Positions 7,146 to 15,382 of a DNA stretch of 17,787 bases are shown one piece after another. Each line of letters starts with the position of its first letter. Within the stretch, counting starts at the first letter, position 1. The notes below the pieces were generated by a model, which did not search any database, was not told where the DNA came from, and worked only from the letters and a program-made list of their open reading frames with translations. The position numbers and the translations under genes were made by a program. The DNA is from Gallionellales bacterium CG03_land_8_20_14_0_80_55_15 (GTDB lineage Bacteria > Pseudomonadota > Gammaproteobacteria > Burkholderiales > Gallionellaceae), in contig PEUR01000207.1 in assembly GCA_002780675.1 (NCBI GenBank), positions 2,593 to 20,379 of the forward strand, read 5' to 3'.

Positions 7146-9239
7146 ATGAAAACCAACCTCCCACCCCGAACCACCCGACTCGCCACGCGGGCAATCTGGC
7201 TGGTCGTCGCGCTGCTCGGCGCGGCAGCCGTCGGCGGCATCGCGTTAAATCGCGGCGAAACCCTCAACGCGCTGTGGTTTATCACCGCCGCGCTGTGCGT
7301 TTATGCCATCGCCTACCGCTTTTATGCGGCCTGGATCGCCGCCACCGTGTTGGGCATAGACGAGACGCGCGCCACCCCCGCCGAGCGCCTCTCCAACGGG
7401 CGAGATTTCATCCCGACCCACCGCTGGATCGTGTTCGGCCACCACTTCGCCGCCATCGCCGGTCCCGGCCCCCTGATCGGCCCGACGCTGGCCGCGCAGT
7501 TCGGCTATTTGCCCGGCACGCTGTGGATACTGTTTGGCGCGGTGCTGGGCGGCTGCGTGCAGGACATGGTGACACTGTTCTTCTCCACGCGCCGCGACGG
7601 GCGCAGCCTGGGCCAAATGGCGCGCGACGAACTCGGCAACATCGGCGGTAGCGCCGCGCTGGTTGCCACCTTTTTAATCATGATTATTCTGATTGCGGTG
7701 CTCGGACTGGTGGTGGTCAACGCCATGAAAAACAGCCCGTGGGCGACCTCCACCGTCGCGGCGACCCTCCCCATTGCGATGATCGTCGGCCTGTATATGT
7801 ACAAGCTGCGTCCGGGGCGCGTGCTGGAAGGCTCGGCGCTCGGTGTCACCCTGCTGTTGCTGGCGGTGGCCGCTGGCGGCTGGGTGGACGGCATTCCCGG
7901 TCTGCGCGTACTGTTCGATCACCCCGGCCTGACGCTGGCCTTTGCGGTAATCGCCTACGGCTTCGCCGCCGCCATTTTGCCGGTGTGGCTGCTGCTCGCG
8001 CCGCGCGATTACCTTTCCACCTTTATGAAACTCGGCACCATCATTCTGCTGATTATCGCCATCCTGTGGCTGCGCCCCGACATCAAAATGCCCGCGCTGA
8101 CCCAATTCACCGACGGCAGCGGCCCGATCTTCGGCGGCGCGCTGTTTCCGTTCGTGTTTATCACCATCGCCTGCGGCGCGGTTTCCGGCTTCCACGCGCT
8201 GATTTCCTCGGGTACGACACCGAAATTGATTTCCAATGAACGCGACATCCGCATGATAGGTTATGGCGGCATGGTGCTGGAATCGCTGGTCGCGATGATG
8301 GCGATGATCGCCGCCACGGTGCTCGATCCCGGCGTGTTTTTCGCCATCAACGCGCCGGCAGGCATCGTCGGCAAGGAAGCCGCCGAAGCCGTCGCGACAA
8401 TTTCCTCATGGGGCTTTCCGGTCAGCGTCGAACAGATGAACCTGATCGCCCGGCAAATGGGCGAAGCCACGCTGTTCGCCCGCACCGGCGGCGCGCCGTC
8501 TCTGGCCGTCGGCATGGCGAGCATTTTCGGTAGCGCATTCGGCGAACATCTGCTGGCGCTCTGGTATCACTTCGCCATCATGTTTGAAGCGGTTTTCATC
8601 CTCACCACGCTGGATGCCGGCACGCGCGTCGGGCGCTTCATGCTGCAAGACCTGCTCGGCAACATCTGGCAACCGCTGGGGCGCACTTCCTGGTATCCCT
8701 CGATGCTGTTTTCCAGCGCGGTGGTGGTCGCGGCGTGGGGATATTTCCTGTACATCGGCGTGATAGACCCGAACGGCGGGGTCAACATCCTCTGGCCGCT
8801 ATTCGGCATCTCCAACCAGATACTCGCCGCCATCGCGCTGTGTGTCGCGACCGGCATTCTGGTCAAATCCGGCAAACTCAAATATGTCTGGGTGACGGGC
8901 GTGCCGCTGCTGTGGCTGGTCATCATCACCAGCACCGCGACCTGGCAAAAACTCACCAGCGACGACCCGCGCATCGGCTTTCTCGCCGCCGCCCAAAGCC
9001 TGTCCGACAAACTCGCCAGCGGGATGCTGCCGCCGGACAAAGCCGCCGTCGCGCCGCAACTGATTTTCAACCAGCAACTGGATGCCGCGCTGGTGCTGTT
9101 CTTCGCCGCCTTGCTGTGGCTGATCGTGCTGGACATGCTGCGCGTCTGCGCGCGCCATCTACAGGGCAAACCCGTCCCGCCACTTTCCGAAGAACCGCAT
9201 CAACCGACCCAACTGGAACAAGCATGGCAACGCGATTAA
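7146..9239 (+). CDS. cstA: CstA family transporter (carbon starvation protein A; peptide/pyruvate uptake)
   Basis: This large inner-membrane transporter has 697 residues, against 701 in E. coli CstA, and many hydrophobic helices along its whole length (my estimate is 16 to 18). The N-terminal CstA domain is clear: GRDFIPTHRWIVFGHHFAAIAGPGPLIGP is split over residues about 80-110, and GFHALISSGTTPKLISNE lies in the middle. E. coli CstA and its paralogue BtsT take up peptides or pyruvate, and the substrate here cannot be read from the sequence. The ATG at 7146 gives the usual start; a TTG at 7107 would add 13 residues, and neither has a visible Shine-Dalgarno site. The end overlaps the small ybdD-like gene by 16 nt, which is the standard pairing. 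Confidence 0.93.
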   Translation: MKTNLPPRTTRLATRAIWLVVALLGAAAVGGIALNRGETLNALWFITAALCVYAIAYRFYAAWIAATVLGIDETRATPAERLSNGRDFIPTHRWIVFGHHFAAIAGPGPLIGPTLAAQFGYLPGTLWILFGAVLGGCVQDMVTLFFSTRRDGRSLGQMARDELGNIGGSAALVATFLIMIILIAVLGLVVVNAMKNSPWATSTVAATLPIAMIVGLYMYKLRPGRVLEGSALGVTLLLLAVAAGGWVDGIPGLRVLFDHPGLTLAFAVIAYGFAAAILPVWLLLAPRDYLSTFMKLGTIILLIIAILWLRPDIKMPALTQFTDGSGPIFGGALFPFVFITIACGAVSGFHALISSGTTPKLISNERDIRMIGYGGMVLESLVAMMAMIAATVLDPGVFFAINAPAGIVGKEAAEAVATISSWGFPVSVEQMNLIARQMGEATLFARTGGAPSLAVGMASIFGSAFGEHLLALWYHFAIMFEAVFILTTLDAGTRVGRFMLQDLLGNIWQPLGRTSWYPSMLFSSAVVVAAWGYFLYIGVIDPNGGVNILWPLFGISNQILAAIALCVATGILVKSGKLKYVWVTGVPLLWLVIITSTATWQKLTSDDPRIGFLAAAQSLSDKLASGMLPPDKAAVAPQLIFNQQLDAALVLFFAALLWLIVLDMLRVCARHLQGKPVPPLSEEPHQPTQLEQAWQRD

Positions 9240-9415
9240 CACACGGTTTATCCGCGTTATGGCGGGCTATCCGCGAGCTCAGCGGCGACGACGGCTACGA
9301 ACGCTATCTGGCGCATCGCGCCGCAAACCACCCGGAACAAGCGGTTTTGTCACGCCGCGACTGGTTCGCCGCACAACAACAGCAACAATGGACGGGCATC
9401 AAACGCTGCTGTTAA
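9224..9415 (+). CDS. ybdD: YbdD/YjiX family small protein, CstA partner
   Basis: This 63-residue protein contains GYERYLAHRAANHPEQ and ends in KRCC, closely like E. coli YbdD and YjiX (Y-x-x-Y-x-x-H-x-x-NHP and a terminal RCC). The ATG at 9224 lies inside the end of cstA (16-nt overlap in another frame), so translation is coupled. In E. coli the genes pair as cstA-ybdD and btsT-yjiX, and the small protein is needed for transport activity. Its exact action is unknown to me. The conserved terminal Cys pair is a notable feature. It is the last gene of this pair, with no good terminator behind it. Confidence 0.92.
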   Translation: MATRLTHGLSALWRAIRELSGDDGYERYLAHRAANHPEQAVLSRRDWFAAQQQQQWTGIKRCC

Positions 9416-9541
9416 AAAGAAAGCGTGCATGGCGCGCTGCCATCGGTTCTCACAGCAAAAAATTGCAGCAAAAAACAGCAATCTGTCGCAACACACGATT
9501 GCATGAAAAATTCAGTCAACTGCCTTTTTTGGCATAAATAT

Positions 9542-9570
9542 TTGCCTAAGCTGAACTTTTTATGGATAAT
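9542..9570 (+). promoter_or_regulatory. Sigma-70 promoter of rpmE
   Basis: A -35-like TTGCCT (9542-9547), a spacer of exactly 17 bp and a -10-like GATAAT (9565-9570) lie about 60 nt upstream of the rpmE start, in a 218-nt gap that otherwise shows no gene. No Zur-like palindrome was seen here. Confidence 0.6.
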
Positions 9571-9633
9571 GCGCGCCCTAGCTAACAACCAAGTTGCGCA
9601 CACCCGCCGCAACAGCTCACCGCAAGGATTAAA

Positions 9634-9849
9634 ATGAAACCCGATACACATCCAGATTACCACGCCATTACCGTCACTTGCAGTTGCGGCAATACGTTTC
9701 AAACCAACTCTTCCATGACCAAAGACAAGCTGAGCATTGAAGTTTGTTCCGAATGCCACCCGTTCTACACAGGCACATTGAAGATTATGGACACAGCGGG
9801 TCGTATTGATAAATTCCGTCAAAAATACGCGACCAAGACTGCCGCTTAA
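9634..9849 (+). CDS. rpmE: 50S ribosomal protein L31, zinc-binding (C+) form
   Basis: L31 is a small protein that bridges the large and small ribosomal subunits. The 71-residue sequence starts with [19 protein letters not shown], the family signature. Four cysteines (C16, C18, C38, C41) make the zinc site of the C+ form, so this is the zinc-containing paralogue. [10 protein letters not shown] and the [10 protein letters not shown] tail also match. The start has AAGGA 5 nt upstream. The gene has its own promoter (9542-9570) and a rho-independent terminator (9888-9913), so it is a single-gene unit. No C- paralogue is in the window. Confidence 0.97.
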   Translation: MKPDTHPDYHAITVTCSCGNTFQTNSSMTKDKLSIEVCSECHPFYTGTLKIMDTAGRIDKFRQKYATKTAA

Positions 9850-9887
9850 GCAAAACCGTGATACGAAAGTTAACTTCGTAAAACCTG

Positions 9888-9914
9888 AAAAGGCAGCGTT
9901 TGCTGCCTTTTTTA
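9888..9914 (+). terminator. Rho-independent terminator of rpmE
   Basis: A 10-bp stem, AAAAGGCAGC (9888-9897) with GCTGCCTTTT (9902-9911), closes a 4-nt GTTT loop and runs into a T-rich tail. It sits about 40 nt behind the rpmE stop. A weaker TACGAA/TTCGTA hairpin (9862-9880) lies just before it. Confidence 0.88.
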
Positions 9915-10002
9915 TTGCTGCCTTTATTTTTGCAAAAAGTTCACACCAAACGAAAGCAACTGCCTGAAGCCATTGCCATTCTTCCCCGCCACAGGAGTCA
10001 CC

Positions 10003-11424
10003 ATGCGTTTTTTGATACTTAGTCTGATTGTTCTGCTGTTCGCCGGTTGCGCGCAGAATCCCGTCACCGGTAGCAATGATTTCGTGATGATGTCGGAAAG
10101 TCAGGAAATAGCCATCGGTCGTCAATCCGACGAACAGGTCAAGAAGCAATACCCGGTTTACGGCTCGAAAGCCTTGCAGGATTACGTCAACAGCGTTGGT
10201 CAGAGCATCGCCAAACACAGCCATCGCCCCAATCTGCAATACCACTTCACGGTACTGGATACCCCCGACATCAACGCTTTCGCGCTGCCAGGAGGCTATG
10301 TCTATATCACGCGCGGCATCATGGCCTATCTGAATTCAGAAGCCGAACTGGCAGCGGTACTGGGGCATGAAATCGGTCACGTCACGGCGCGCCACGGCGT
10401 GCGCCAGCAGAGCGCCGCGCAAGCCGCCAATATCGGCCTGACCATCGCCTCTATCTTCGTGCCTGAAATCAATACTGCAGGCGCGCAAAACCTGGCCAAT
10501 CTGGTGGGTGGCGCACTGCTGTCCGGCTACGGGCGGGAACACGAACTGGAGGCCGACCGGCTCGGCGCAGAGTATCTGGCGCGCACCGACTACGACCCGC
10601 AAGCCATTATCACCGTCATCGGCGTGCTGAAGAACCAGGAATTGCAGGATGCGCAACTGGCCAAACAGGAAGGCCGCGAAGCGCGCCGCTACCACGGCCT
10701 GTTTGCCAGCCACCCGGACAATGACACGCGCTTGCAACAGGCGGTCGGCGAAGCGCAAAAGAATGCCACCCCCCAGGTCCACTTCAGCGGACGCAAGGAA
10801 TATCTCGCTGCCACGGAAGGGCTGACCTTCAATGACAGCAGCGATCAGGGCGTGGTGCGCAACAACGCCTTCTATCACGGCGATCTCGGCTTCGCGGTGC
10901 AATTCCCGGCAAACTGGCAAGTCCATAATCTGCCCACCGCGCTGGTCGCCGTCAGCCCCGGCGGAGACGTGCAGATGCAAATGAAACTGGACGAATCCCC
11001 CAGTGGCACACCGCTCGAATATGCACGCCGTTTCGCAGGCTACAGCGCGCAACTTCGCGGCCTCGATTTGAACGGCCTGTCCGGCGCGCTGTTCGAGCAA
11101 TCCAGCACCCTGGGCGGCGTGATATTTATGAACAAACAGGCGTTTGTGCTGCAAGCCAGGGGTAAAGACAGCAATAATCTGGCGGCGTACCGCGAGGCTG
11201 TTTTTGACAGTGTGCGCAGCTTTCATGCCCTCACCAACGCCGAACGCCGACTGGTCAAACCGCTCACGCTGCATGTCATCACCGCGCAACGCGGCGATAC
11301 TTTCGCCGGTTTAGCGAAAAACTCTCCACTCGGCCAGTCCGCCGAAAGTTATTTGCGCCTGATTAACGCCCGCTATCCTGACGGTGAGCCGCAAACGGGT
11401 GAACCCATCAAGATTGTCCGATAA
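10003..11424 (+). CDS. M48-family zinc metallopeptidase lipoprotein with LysM-like C-terminus
   Basis: This is a periplasmic or outer-membrane lipoprotein of 473 residues. The signal peptide MRFLILSLIVLLFAGC gives a lipobox with lipidated C16, followed by the NPVTG motif usual in this family. The M48 peptidase core has HEIGH (H122, E123, H126) and the third zinc ligand E183 in HELEADRLG. Behind it is a region with FYHGDLGFAVQFPANW (about 290-310), typical of a PsbP/MOG1-like fold, and the tail HVITAQRGDTFAGLAKNSPLG reads like a LysM-type or related wall-binding motif. The start at 10003 has AGGAG with 5-nt spacing. The family includes BepA-like outer-membrane quality-control proteases, but the TPR repeats of BepA are not evident here, so I leave the symbol blank. 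It has no clear operon partner. Confidence 0.88.
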   Translation: MRFLILSLIVLLFAGCAQNPVTGSNDFVMMSESQEIAIGRQSDEQVKKQYPVYGSKALQDYVNSVGQSIAKHSHRPNLQYHFTVLDTPDINAFALPGGYVYITRGIMAYLNSEAELAAVLGHEIGHVTARHGVRQQSAAQAANIGLTIASIFVPEINTAGAQNLANLVGGALLSGYGREHELEADRLGAEYLARTDYDPQAIITVIGVLKNQELQDAQLAKQEGREARRYHGLFASHPDNDTRLQQAVGEAQKNATPQVHFSGRKEYLAATEGLTFNDSSDQGVVRNNAFYHGDLGFAVQFPANWQVHNLPTALVAVSPGGDVQMQMKLDESPSGTPLEYARRFAGYSAQLRGLDLNGLSGALFEQSSTLGGVIFMNKQAFVLQARGKDSNNLAAYREAVFDSVRSFHALTNAERRLVKPLTLHVITAQRGDTFAGLAKNSPLGQSAESYLRLINARYPDGEPQTGEPIKIVR

Positions 11425-11483
11425 ATGCCGGCTGACGGTTTCCCGTTCACCGAAAACAGCAAACCAAGAACTGTCTTTTAACC

Positions 11484-13133
11484 ATGTATTTTCTCAAACC
11501 CACTGACCCGCACCCCATCACGCCCGCCAAGGCCGTGATGCTGGCGCTGCTGTGCCTGATTTGGCTGGGTACGGGTCTGGTCGGACACGATCCGTGGAAA
11601 CCGGACGATGCCTACAGCTTCGGCGTGATTTATTCCATGCTGCAAGGCGGTAGCTGGCTGATTCCCGATATTGCGGGCGAGCCATTCATGGCCAATCCGC
11701 CCTTGTTCTACTGGACAGCGGCGCTCACTGCCAAGCTGTTTTCATCGCTCTTGCCGCTGCACGATGGCGCGCGTCTTGCCAGCGGGTTTTACAGCATTCT
11801 GACCCTGCTATTTTTGGGGCTGGCGGGACGCAAGATGTATGGCGAAAATCGCGGCTGGGCCGCCGCGATCATCCTGATCGGCTGCCTCGGTATGTTGGTG
11901 CGCGCGCACCAGATGATTACCGATCTGGCGCTGCTCGCCGGATGCGCGATGCTGCTGTACGGCTTTACGCACAGCCAGGAACGCATGCTGCGCGCCGGTT
12001 TCTGGATAGGCACGGGAGTCGGCATCGGCTTCCTGTCCAAGGGGTTTATCGCACCGTTGTGGTTTGTGCTGATCGGTTTGCTGTTGCCCGCCCTGTCGCA
12101 AAATTGGCGCAACCGAACCCACGCCTACAGCCTGCTGATTGCCGTATTGTTCGCCTTGCCTTGGCTAACCCTCTGGCCTTACCTGCTATACCAGCATTCT
12201 CCGGCACGGTTTGCCGACTGGGCATGGCAGCACAACCTCGGAAACTGGCTGAATTACATGAAATCCGGTCTGCACTACGAAACCTTTTATTACCTGAAAA
12301 ACCTGCCCTGGCTGGCCTGGCCTGCACTGCCGCTGGCGGGCTGGGCGGTATGGCGTGAACGCCGTCGTCTCGCGCAACGCGACGACCTGCAATTACCGCT
12401 GGTCAGCGCCGCCGTGATGCTCGTCACCCTCAGCCTGACCCCCAACATCAAGGAAGTGTTCGCCCTGCCGATGTTGCTGCCGATAGCCTTGCTGGCGACC
12501 GCTTCGCTATCCATGCTGAAACGCGGCGCGGCCAACGCGCTGGACTGGTTCGGCCTGATGACCTTCGCGCTGCTCGCTATTTTGATGTGGTGGGGCTGGG
12601 CTGGGCTGCTGCTGGACAACCATGCCAAAATCACAATCTGGTTGAAGGATTTTCAACCCGGTTTCACACCCGAGCTGCAAACTGCACCCGTTTTCTTTGC
12701 CATCCTTGCCACCCTGTTATGGCTATTGCTGGTTTGGCGCGTGGGGCGCTCGATGCGCCGCGCGGTGGTGAACTGGGCATCCGGCATCACGCTGATCTGG
12801 ATACTCGCCATGACGCTATGGCTGCCATGGCTGGATAGCGGCAAAAGCTATCGCAACATGGTCGCCTCGCTCAAACAGGCCATGCCCGCCCAATATCACT
12901 GCGTCGCCCGCAACGTCGGACTGGGAGACAGCCAGCGCGCCATGCTGCACTACTTTGGCGACATCATCACCCGGCGCGACCCCGATCGCGTCTGCGAATT
13001 ACGCCTGATACAAGGCGACAAACTCTCCCAGCCGCTGATGGATCCGGCACGCTACCAGAAAATTTGGGAAGGCAGCCGCAAGGGCGACAAGAATGAACAC
13101 TATCGGCTGTATCGGGAGATTGGGAAAGAGTGA
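11484..13133 (+). CDS. ArnT-like glycosyltransferase family 39/83 membrane protein
   Basis: This integral membrane protein has 549 residues and about 12 hydrophobic helices. Its first periplasmic loop carries HDPWKPDDAYSFG, and then SWLIPDIAGEPFMANPPLFYW follows in pieces; both resemble the catalytic loop and the NGEPYxxKPPLFYW motif of ArnT and related PMT enzymes. Such enzymes move a sugar from a polyprenyl-phosphate donor to lipid A or another acceptor on the outer face of the inner membrane. A soluble C-terminal part (about 450-549) is also present. No arn genes lie nearby, so donor and acceptor are unknown. The start ATG at 11484 has no clear Shine-Dalgarno site. The gene runs towards the convergent minus-strand gene ending at 13146, with only 12 nt between them. 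Confidence 0.85.
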   Translation: MYFLKPTDPHPITPAKAVMLALLCLIWLGTGLVGHDPWKPDDAYSFGVIYSMLQGGSWLIPDIAGEPFMANPPLFYWTAALTAKLFSSLLPLHDGARLASGFYSILTLLFLGLAGRKMYGENRGWAAAIILIGCLGMLVRAHQMITDLALLAGCAMLLYGFTHSQERMLRAGFWIGTGVGIGFLSKGFIAPLWFVLIGLLLPALSQNWRNRTHAYSLLIAVLFALPWLTLWPYLLYQHSPARFADWAWQHNLGNWLNYMKSGLHYETFYYLKNLPWLAWPALPLAGWAVWRERRRLAQRDDLQLPLVSAAVMLVTLSLTPNIKEVFALPMLLPIALLATASLSMLKRGAANALDWFGLMTFALLAILMWWGWAGLLLDNHAKITIWLKDFQPGFTPELQTAPVFFAILATLLWLLLVWRVGRSMRRAVVNWASGITLIWILAMTLWLPWLDSGKSYRNMVASLKQAMPAQYHCVARNVGLGDSQRAMLHYFGDIITRRDPDRVCELRLIQGDKLSQPLMDPARYQKIWEGSRKGDKNEHYRLYREIGKE

Positions 13134-13145
13134 GTGGGGAAGCAC

Positions 13146-13703
13146 TTATTCGCCCTCCTGATGTTTTCTATACCACAACCACAAGCTCGCACCACCTATC
13201 AGCAACCAGCCCGCCACGCGTACCACTCCGGCGATGCCGGTATCCCAATCCAGCACCCCCCAGCGGCTGAAAATCTCCGTCCAGTCGTGTTCGCCGTTGC
13301 CCACCAGCGGCAATAGCTGTACGCGCGCATCTGCCATATACACGGCGATATTGAACAGGTTTTCGCCCAGCCACAGCACGGCAAAGGCACAGGAAAACGT
13401 CGCGCGCTGGCGGTAGAACGAGACCAGTACCCCCAGCGGAAACATCAGCTGCCCCAGCGTGCCGCCATAGACGGTGAGCCAGTCGCCAAACACACTGAAC
13501 AGCGGATGCCCCGCCTCGTGAAAGGCCAGATTGGCGCTATCCAGCACATACACCCAGTGCGGCTCAGTGTGCGCCAGCCATAAAATCAGCAGCGCCGCAA
13601 AGCCATAGCCCGCCAGCCCGGCGGCGGTGACGGGGGTCCAGTCACGCTGTTGCGAAGGCTCACCGATTATCATTTGTCGAGCGGCCTGACCTAAATGCCG
13701 CAT
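13146..13703 (-). CDS. Membrane protein of unknown function with a HEAGH motif
   Basis: This 185-residue protein has about four to five hydrophobic helices. After a first helix (about 26-45) it carries NLAFHEAGHPLFSVFGDWL (H62, E63, H66), then YGGTLGQLMFPLGVLVSF, then WLGENLFNIAVYMADAR with N118 and D125, and GEHDW (H139). HExxH inside or beside a helix, followed by an N-x6-D segment, recalls intramembrane site-2-type peptidases, though the protein is short and lacks their exact motifs. I do not recognise a named family. The ATG at 13703 overlaps the end of the upstream small gene by 13 nt; a second ATG at 13673 is possible. Peptidase activity is inference only. Confidence 0.8.
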   Translation of the reverse strand: MRHLGQAARQMIIGEPSQQRDWTPVTAAGLAGYGFAALLILWLAHTEPHWVYVLDSANLAFHEAGHPLFSVFGDWLTVYGGTLGQLMFPLGVLVSFYRQRATFSCAFAVLWLGENLFNIAVYMADARVQLLPLVGNGEHDWTEIFSRWGVLDWDTGIAGVVRVAGWLLIGGASLWLWYRKHQEGE

Positions 13704-14059
13704 TTTTTGGCTGCCTGGCAGAGCGCGCCCCGCAGCTTTTCGTCGGCTGCCAGGCTTTGTTCATCGCCGATGGGAAAGCGTGCCAGCAGGTAACGGTCAC
13801 GACCGTGAGCTTTAACCTGCGGGTCGCGCACCTCGAAGTAGCCTGGCGCACTGTCCCGTTCGCCTTCATTTGGCGTGCCAAATTGTGCGATGACCGCCTC
13901 GATGAATGGCTGCGCCAGATTGAGCTGGGGCGCAAGCGTCAGGTGATAGTGTCCCGGACGATCAATCACCAACACTTTTTCCAGTGGGGGCATCTTGCCC
14001 GGGCGGAAAAAAATCAGAAACAACAGGCACAGGGTAATGAGGGTGGCGGTTTCGATCAT
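13691..14059 (-). CDS. Small single-pass membrane protein of unknown function
   Basis: This 122-residue protein has one N-terminal hydrophobic helix (about residues 4-18) followed by a soluble domain of about 100 residues with no motif I can name. The soluble part has a PGHYHLTLAPQLNLAQPFI stretch and ends with a pair of cysteines (C114, C120). The start ATG at 14059 has GGGAG 7 nt upstream, a good ribosome site, and the end overlaps the HEAGH gene, so the two are probably made together. The helix orientation suggests either a membrane-anchored domain or an uncleaved signal. It is a real gene by its ribosome site, coupling and frame, but its function is unknown. Confidence 0.72.
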   Translation of the reverse strand: MIETATLITLCLLFLIFFRPGKMPPLEKVLVIDRPGHYHLTLAPQLNLAQPFIEAVIAQFGTPNEGERDSAPGYFEVRDPQVKAHGRDRYLLARFPIGDEQSLAADEKLRGALCQAAKKCGI

Positions 14060-14123
14060 CGTCAGTCTCCCGAATTTAATTTATAGCCCGCGCAGAGGTG
14101 GGAGGCAATGCCAGCCTTACAAC

Positions 14124-14143
14124 GATGCGATTAACACCGCATC
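14124..14143. repeat. Small inverted repeat downstream of aroC
   Basis: GATGCG (14124-14129) and CGCATC (14138-14143) form a 6-bp stem around an 8-nt loop just behind the aroC stop. The flanking CCTACG resembles dispersed GTAGGATGCG-type palindromes common in proteobacterial intergenic DNA. No T-tract follows on the minus strand, so a terminator role is uncertain. Confidence 0.4.
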
Positions 14144-14150
14144 CTACGAG

Positions 14151-15251
14151 CTACGCAGCCTGTCCTGAAATTCTCGGCGTCTCGCACACCACATCGGCGT
14201 TTTGCGCCCTGTGCCTTAGTGCATGGTCTATCAGCACTAGCGCCAGCATCGCTTCGGCGATGGGTGTGGCGCGGATGCCGACGCAGGGGTCGTGGCGACC
14301 GTGCGTCTCGACCATCACAGGTTCACCTTGCAGGTTGATGGAACGGCGCGGGATGCGGATGCTGGAAGTCGGTTTGATCGCCAGGTGCGCGACGATGGCT
14401 TGTCCCGTTGAAATCCCACCCAGAATGCCCCCCGCATGATTGGACAGGAATCCTTGCGGGGTCATCTCGTCGCCGTGTTCGCTACCCTTTTGCGTCACGC
14501 AGCCGAAACCCGCGCCGATTTCCACGCCTTTGGCGGCATTGATGCCCATCAGCGCGTAGGCGATTTCCGCGTCCAGCCGGTCATACACCGGCTCGCCCCA
14601 GCCTACCGGCACGTTTTCCGCGACCACGGTGAGCTTGGCACCGATGGAATCACCCGACTTGCGCAAGGCATCCATGTAGTCTTCGAGTGCCGGCACCACG
14701 GACGGATCGGCGGCAAAAAACGGGTTGTCGTTCACGCCATCCCAGCTCACAAACGGCATGACCATCTCGCCCAGTTGCGAGATAAAGCCGCGTATCACCA
14801 CGCCATAGCGTTCATGCAGCCACTTCCTGGCAATCGCCCCCGCCGCCACGCGCACCGCCGTTTCGCGCGCCGAAGAACGCCCACCGCCACGATAGTCGCG
14901 GAAACCGTATTTCTGCGTATAGGTGTAATCGGCGTGACCGGGGCGGAAAGTCTCGCTGATATTGCCATAGTCCTTGCTGCGCTGGTCTTCGTTGCGGATG
15001 AGTAGCGCGATGGGCGTGCCGGTGGTCTTGCCCTCGAACACGCCGGAGAGGATTTCCACCGTATCCGATTCGCGCCGTTGCGTGACGTGGCGCGACGTGC
15101 CGGGCTTGCGGCGGTCTAAATCAAACTGGATGTCGGTCTCACACAAAGCCAAGCCCGGCGGGCAGCCGTCCACCACGCAGCCGATTGCCGCGCCGTGTGA
15201 TTCGCCGAACGAAGTCACGGTAAATAATGTGCCTAAAGTGTTTCCTGACAT
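14151..15251 (-). CDS. aroC: Chorismate synthase
   Basis: This enzyme makes chorismate from 5-enolpyruvylshikimate-3-phosphate, the last step of the shikimate pathway, and needs reduced FMN. The 366-residue protein is full length. The N-terminal [42 protein letters not shown] and [11 protein letters not shown] are the family signatures. The start ATG at 15251 has GGGA about 7 nt upstream. Nothing in the sequence shows a shared transcript with the downstream minus-strand genes; a 91-nt gap with a small hairpin lies between. A possible -10 (TATGTT on the minus strand at 15300-15295) lies about 45 nt upstream. Confidence 0.97.
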   Translation of the reverse strand: MSGNTLGTLFTVTSFGESHGAAIGCVVDGCPPGLALCETDIQFDLDRRKPGTSRHVTQRRESDTVEILSGVFEGKTTGTPIALLIRNEDQRSKDYGNISETFRPGHADYTYTQKYGFRDYRGGGRSSARETAVRVAAGAIARKWLHERYGVVIRGFISQLGEMVMPFVSWDGVNDNPFFAADPSVVPALEDYMDALRKSGDSIGAKLTVVAENVPVGWGEPVYDRLDAEIAYALMGINAAKGVEIGAGFGCVTQKGSEHGDEMTPQGFLSNHAGGILGGISTGQAIVAHLAIKPTSSIRIPRRSINLQGEPVMVETHGRHDPCVGIRATPIAEAMLALVLIDHALRHRAQNADVVCETPRISGQAA

Positions 15252-15312
15252 AGCCTATCCCGTCGAAAAGATGCGCAAATAAGGCGCGCAGTTTAACATA
15301 GCGCGCACTGTG

Positions 15313-15361
15313 ATTCCCGCGAAAGCCTGCCCTGTACCGCGATGGCAGGCTTCGCGGGAAT
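15313..15361. repeat. Long imperfect inverted repeat between aroC and the MDR gene
   Basis: The left arm (15313-15331, from ATTCCCGCGAAAGCCTGCC) and the right arm (15344-15361, GGCAGGCTTCGCGGGAAT) pair over 18 bp with one bulged A around a 12-nt loop. It lies 21 nt upstream of the plus-strand MDR start and about 60 nt upstream of aroC. The ATTCCCGCGAA ends resemble common dispersed palindromes in proteobacteria (for example the Neisseria ATTCCC...GGGAAT repeats). It could be a REP-like insertion, a leader hairpin or a bidirectional terminator, although no T-tract flanks it. Confidence 0.88.
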
Positions 15362-15382
15362 ATCGAACCTGGAGAATCCCTG

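Noticed and set aside
7674..8195. Minus-strand open frames opposite cstA
   Set aside because: Several overlapping antisense frames arise from the codon bias of cstA; none resembles a protein family.
9421..9437. GCGTGC/GCGCGC hairpin after the ybdD-like gene
   Set aside because: Short stem with a wobble pair and no following T-run; not convincing as a terminator.
9412..10245. Minus-strand 277-codon open frame crossing rpmE and its flanks
   Set aside because: It runs through the rpmE promoter, rpmE itself and its terminator on the wrong strand, has composition unlike a real protein, and shows no motif.
10336..11289. Minus-strand 317-codon open frame opposite the M48 gene
   Set aside because: Antisense shadow of a well-supported peptidase gene in GC-rich DNA; no ribosome site or family signature.
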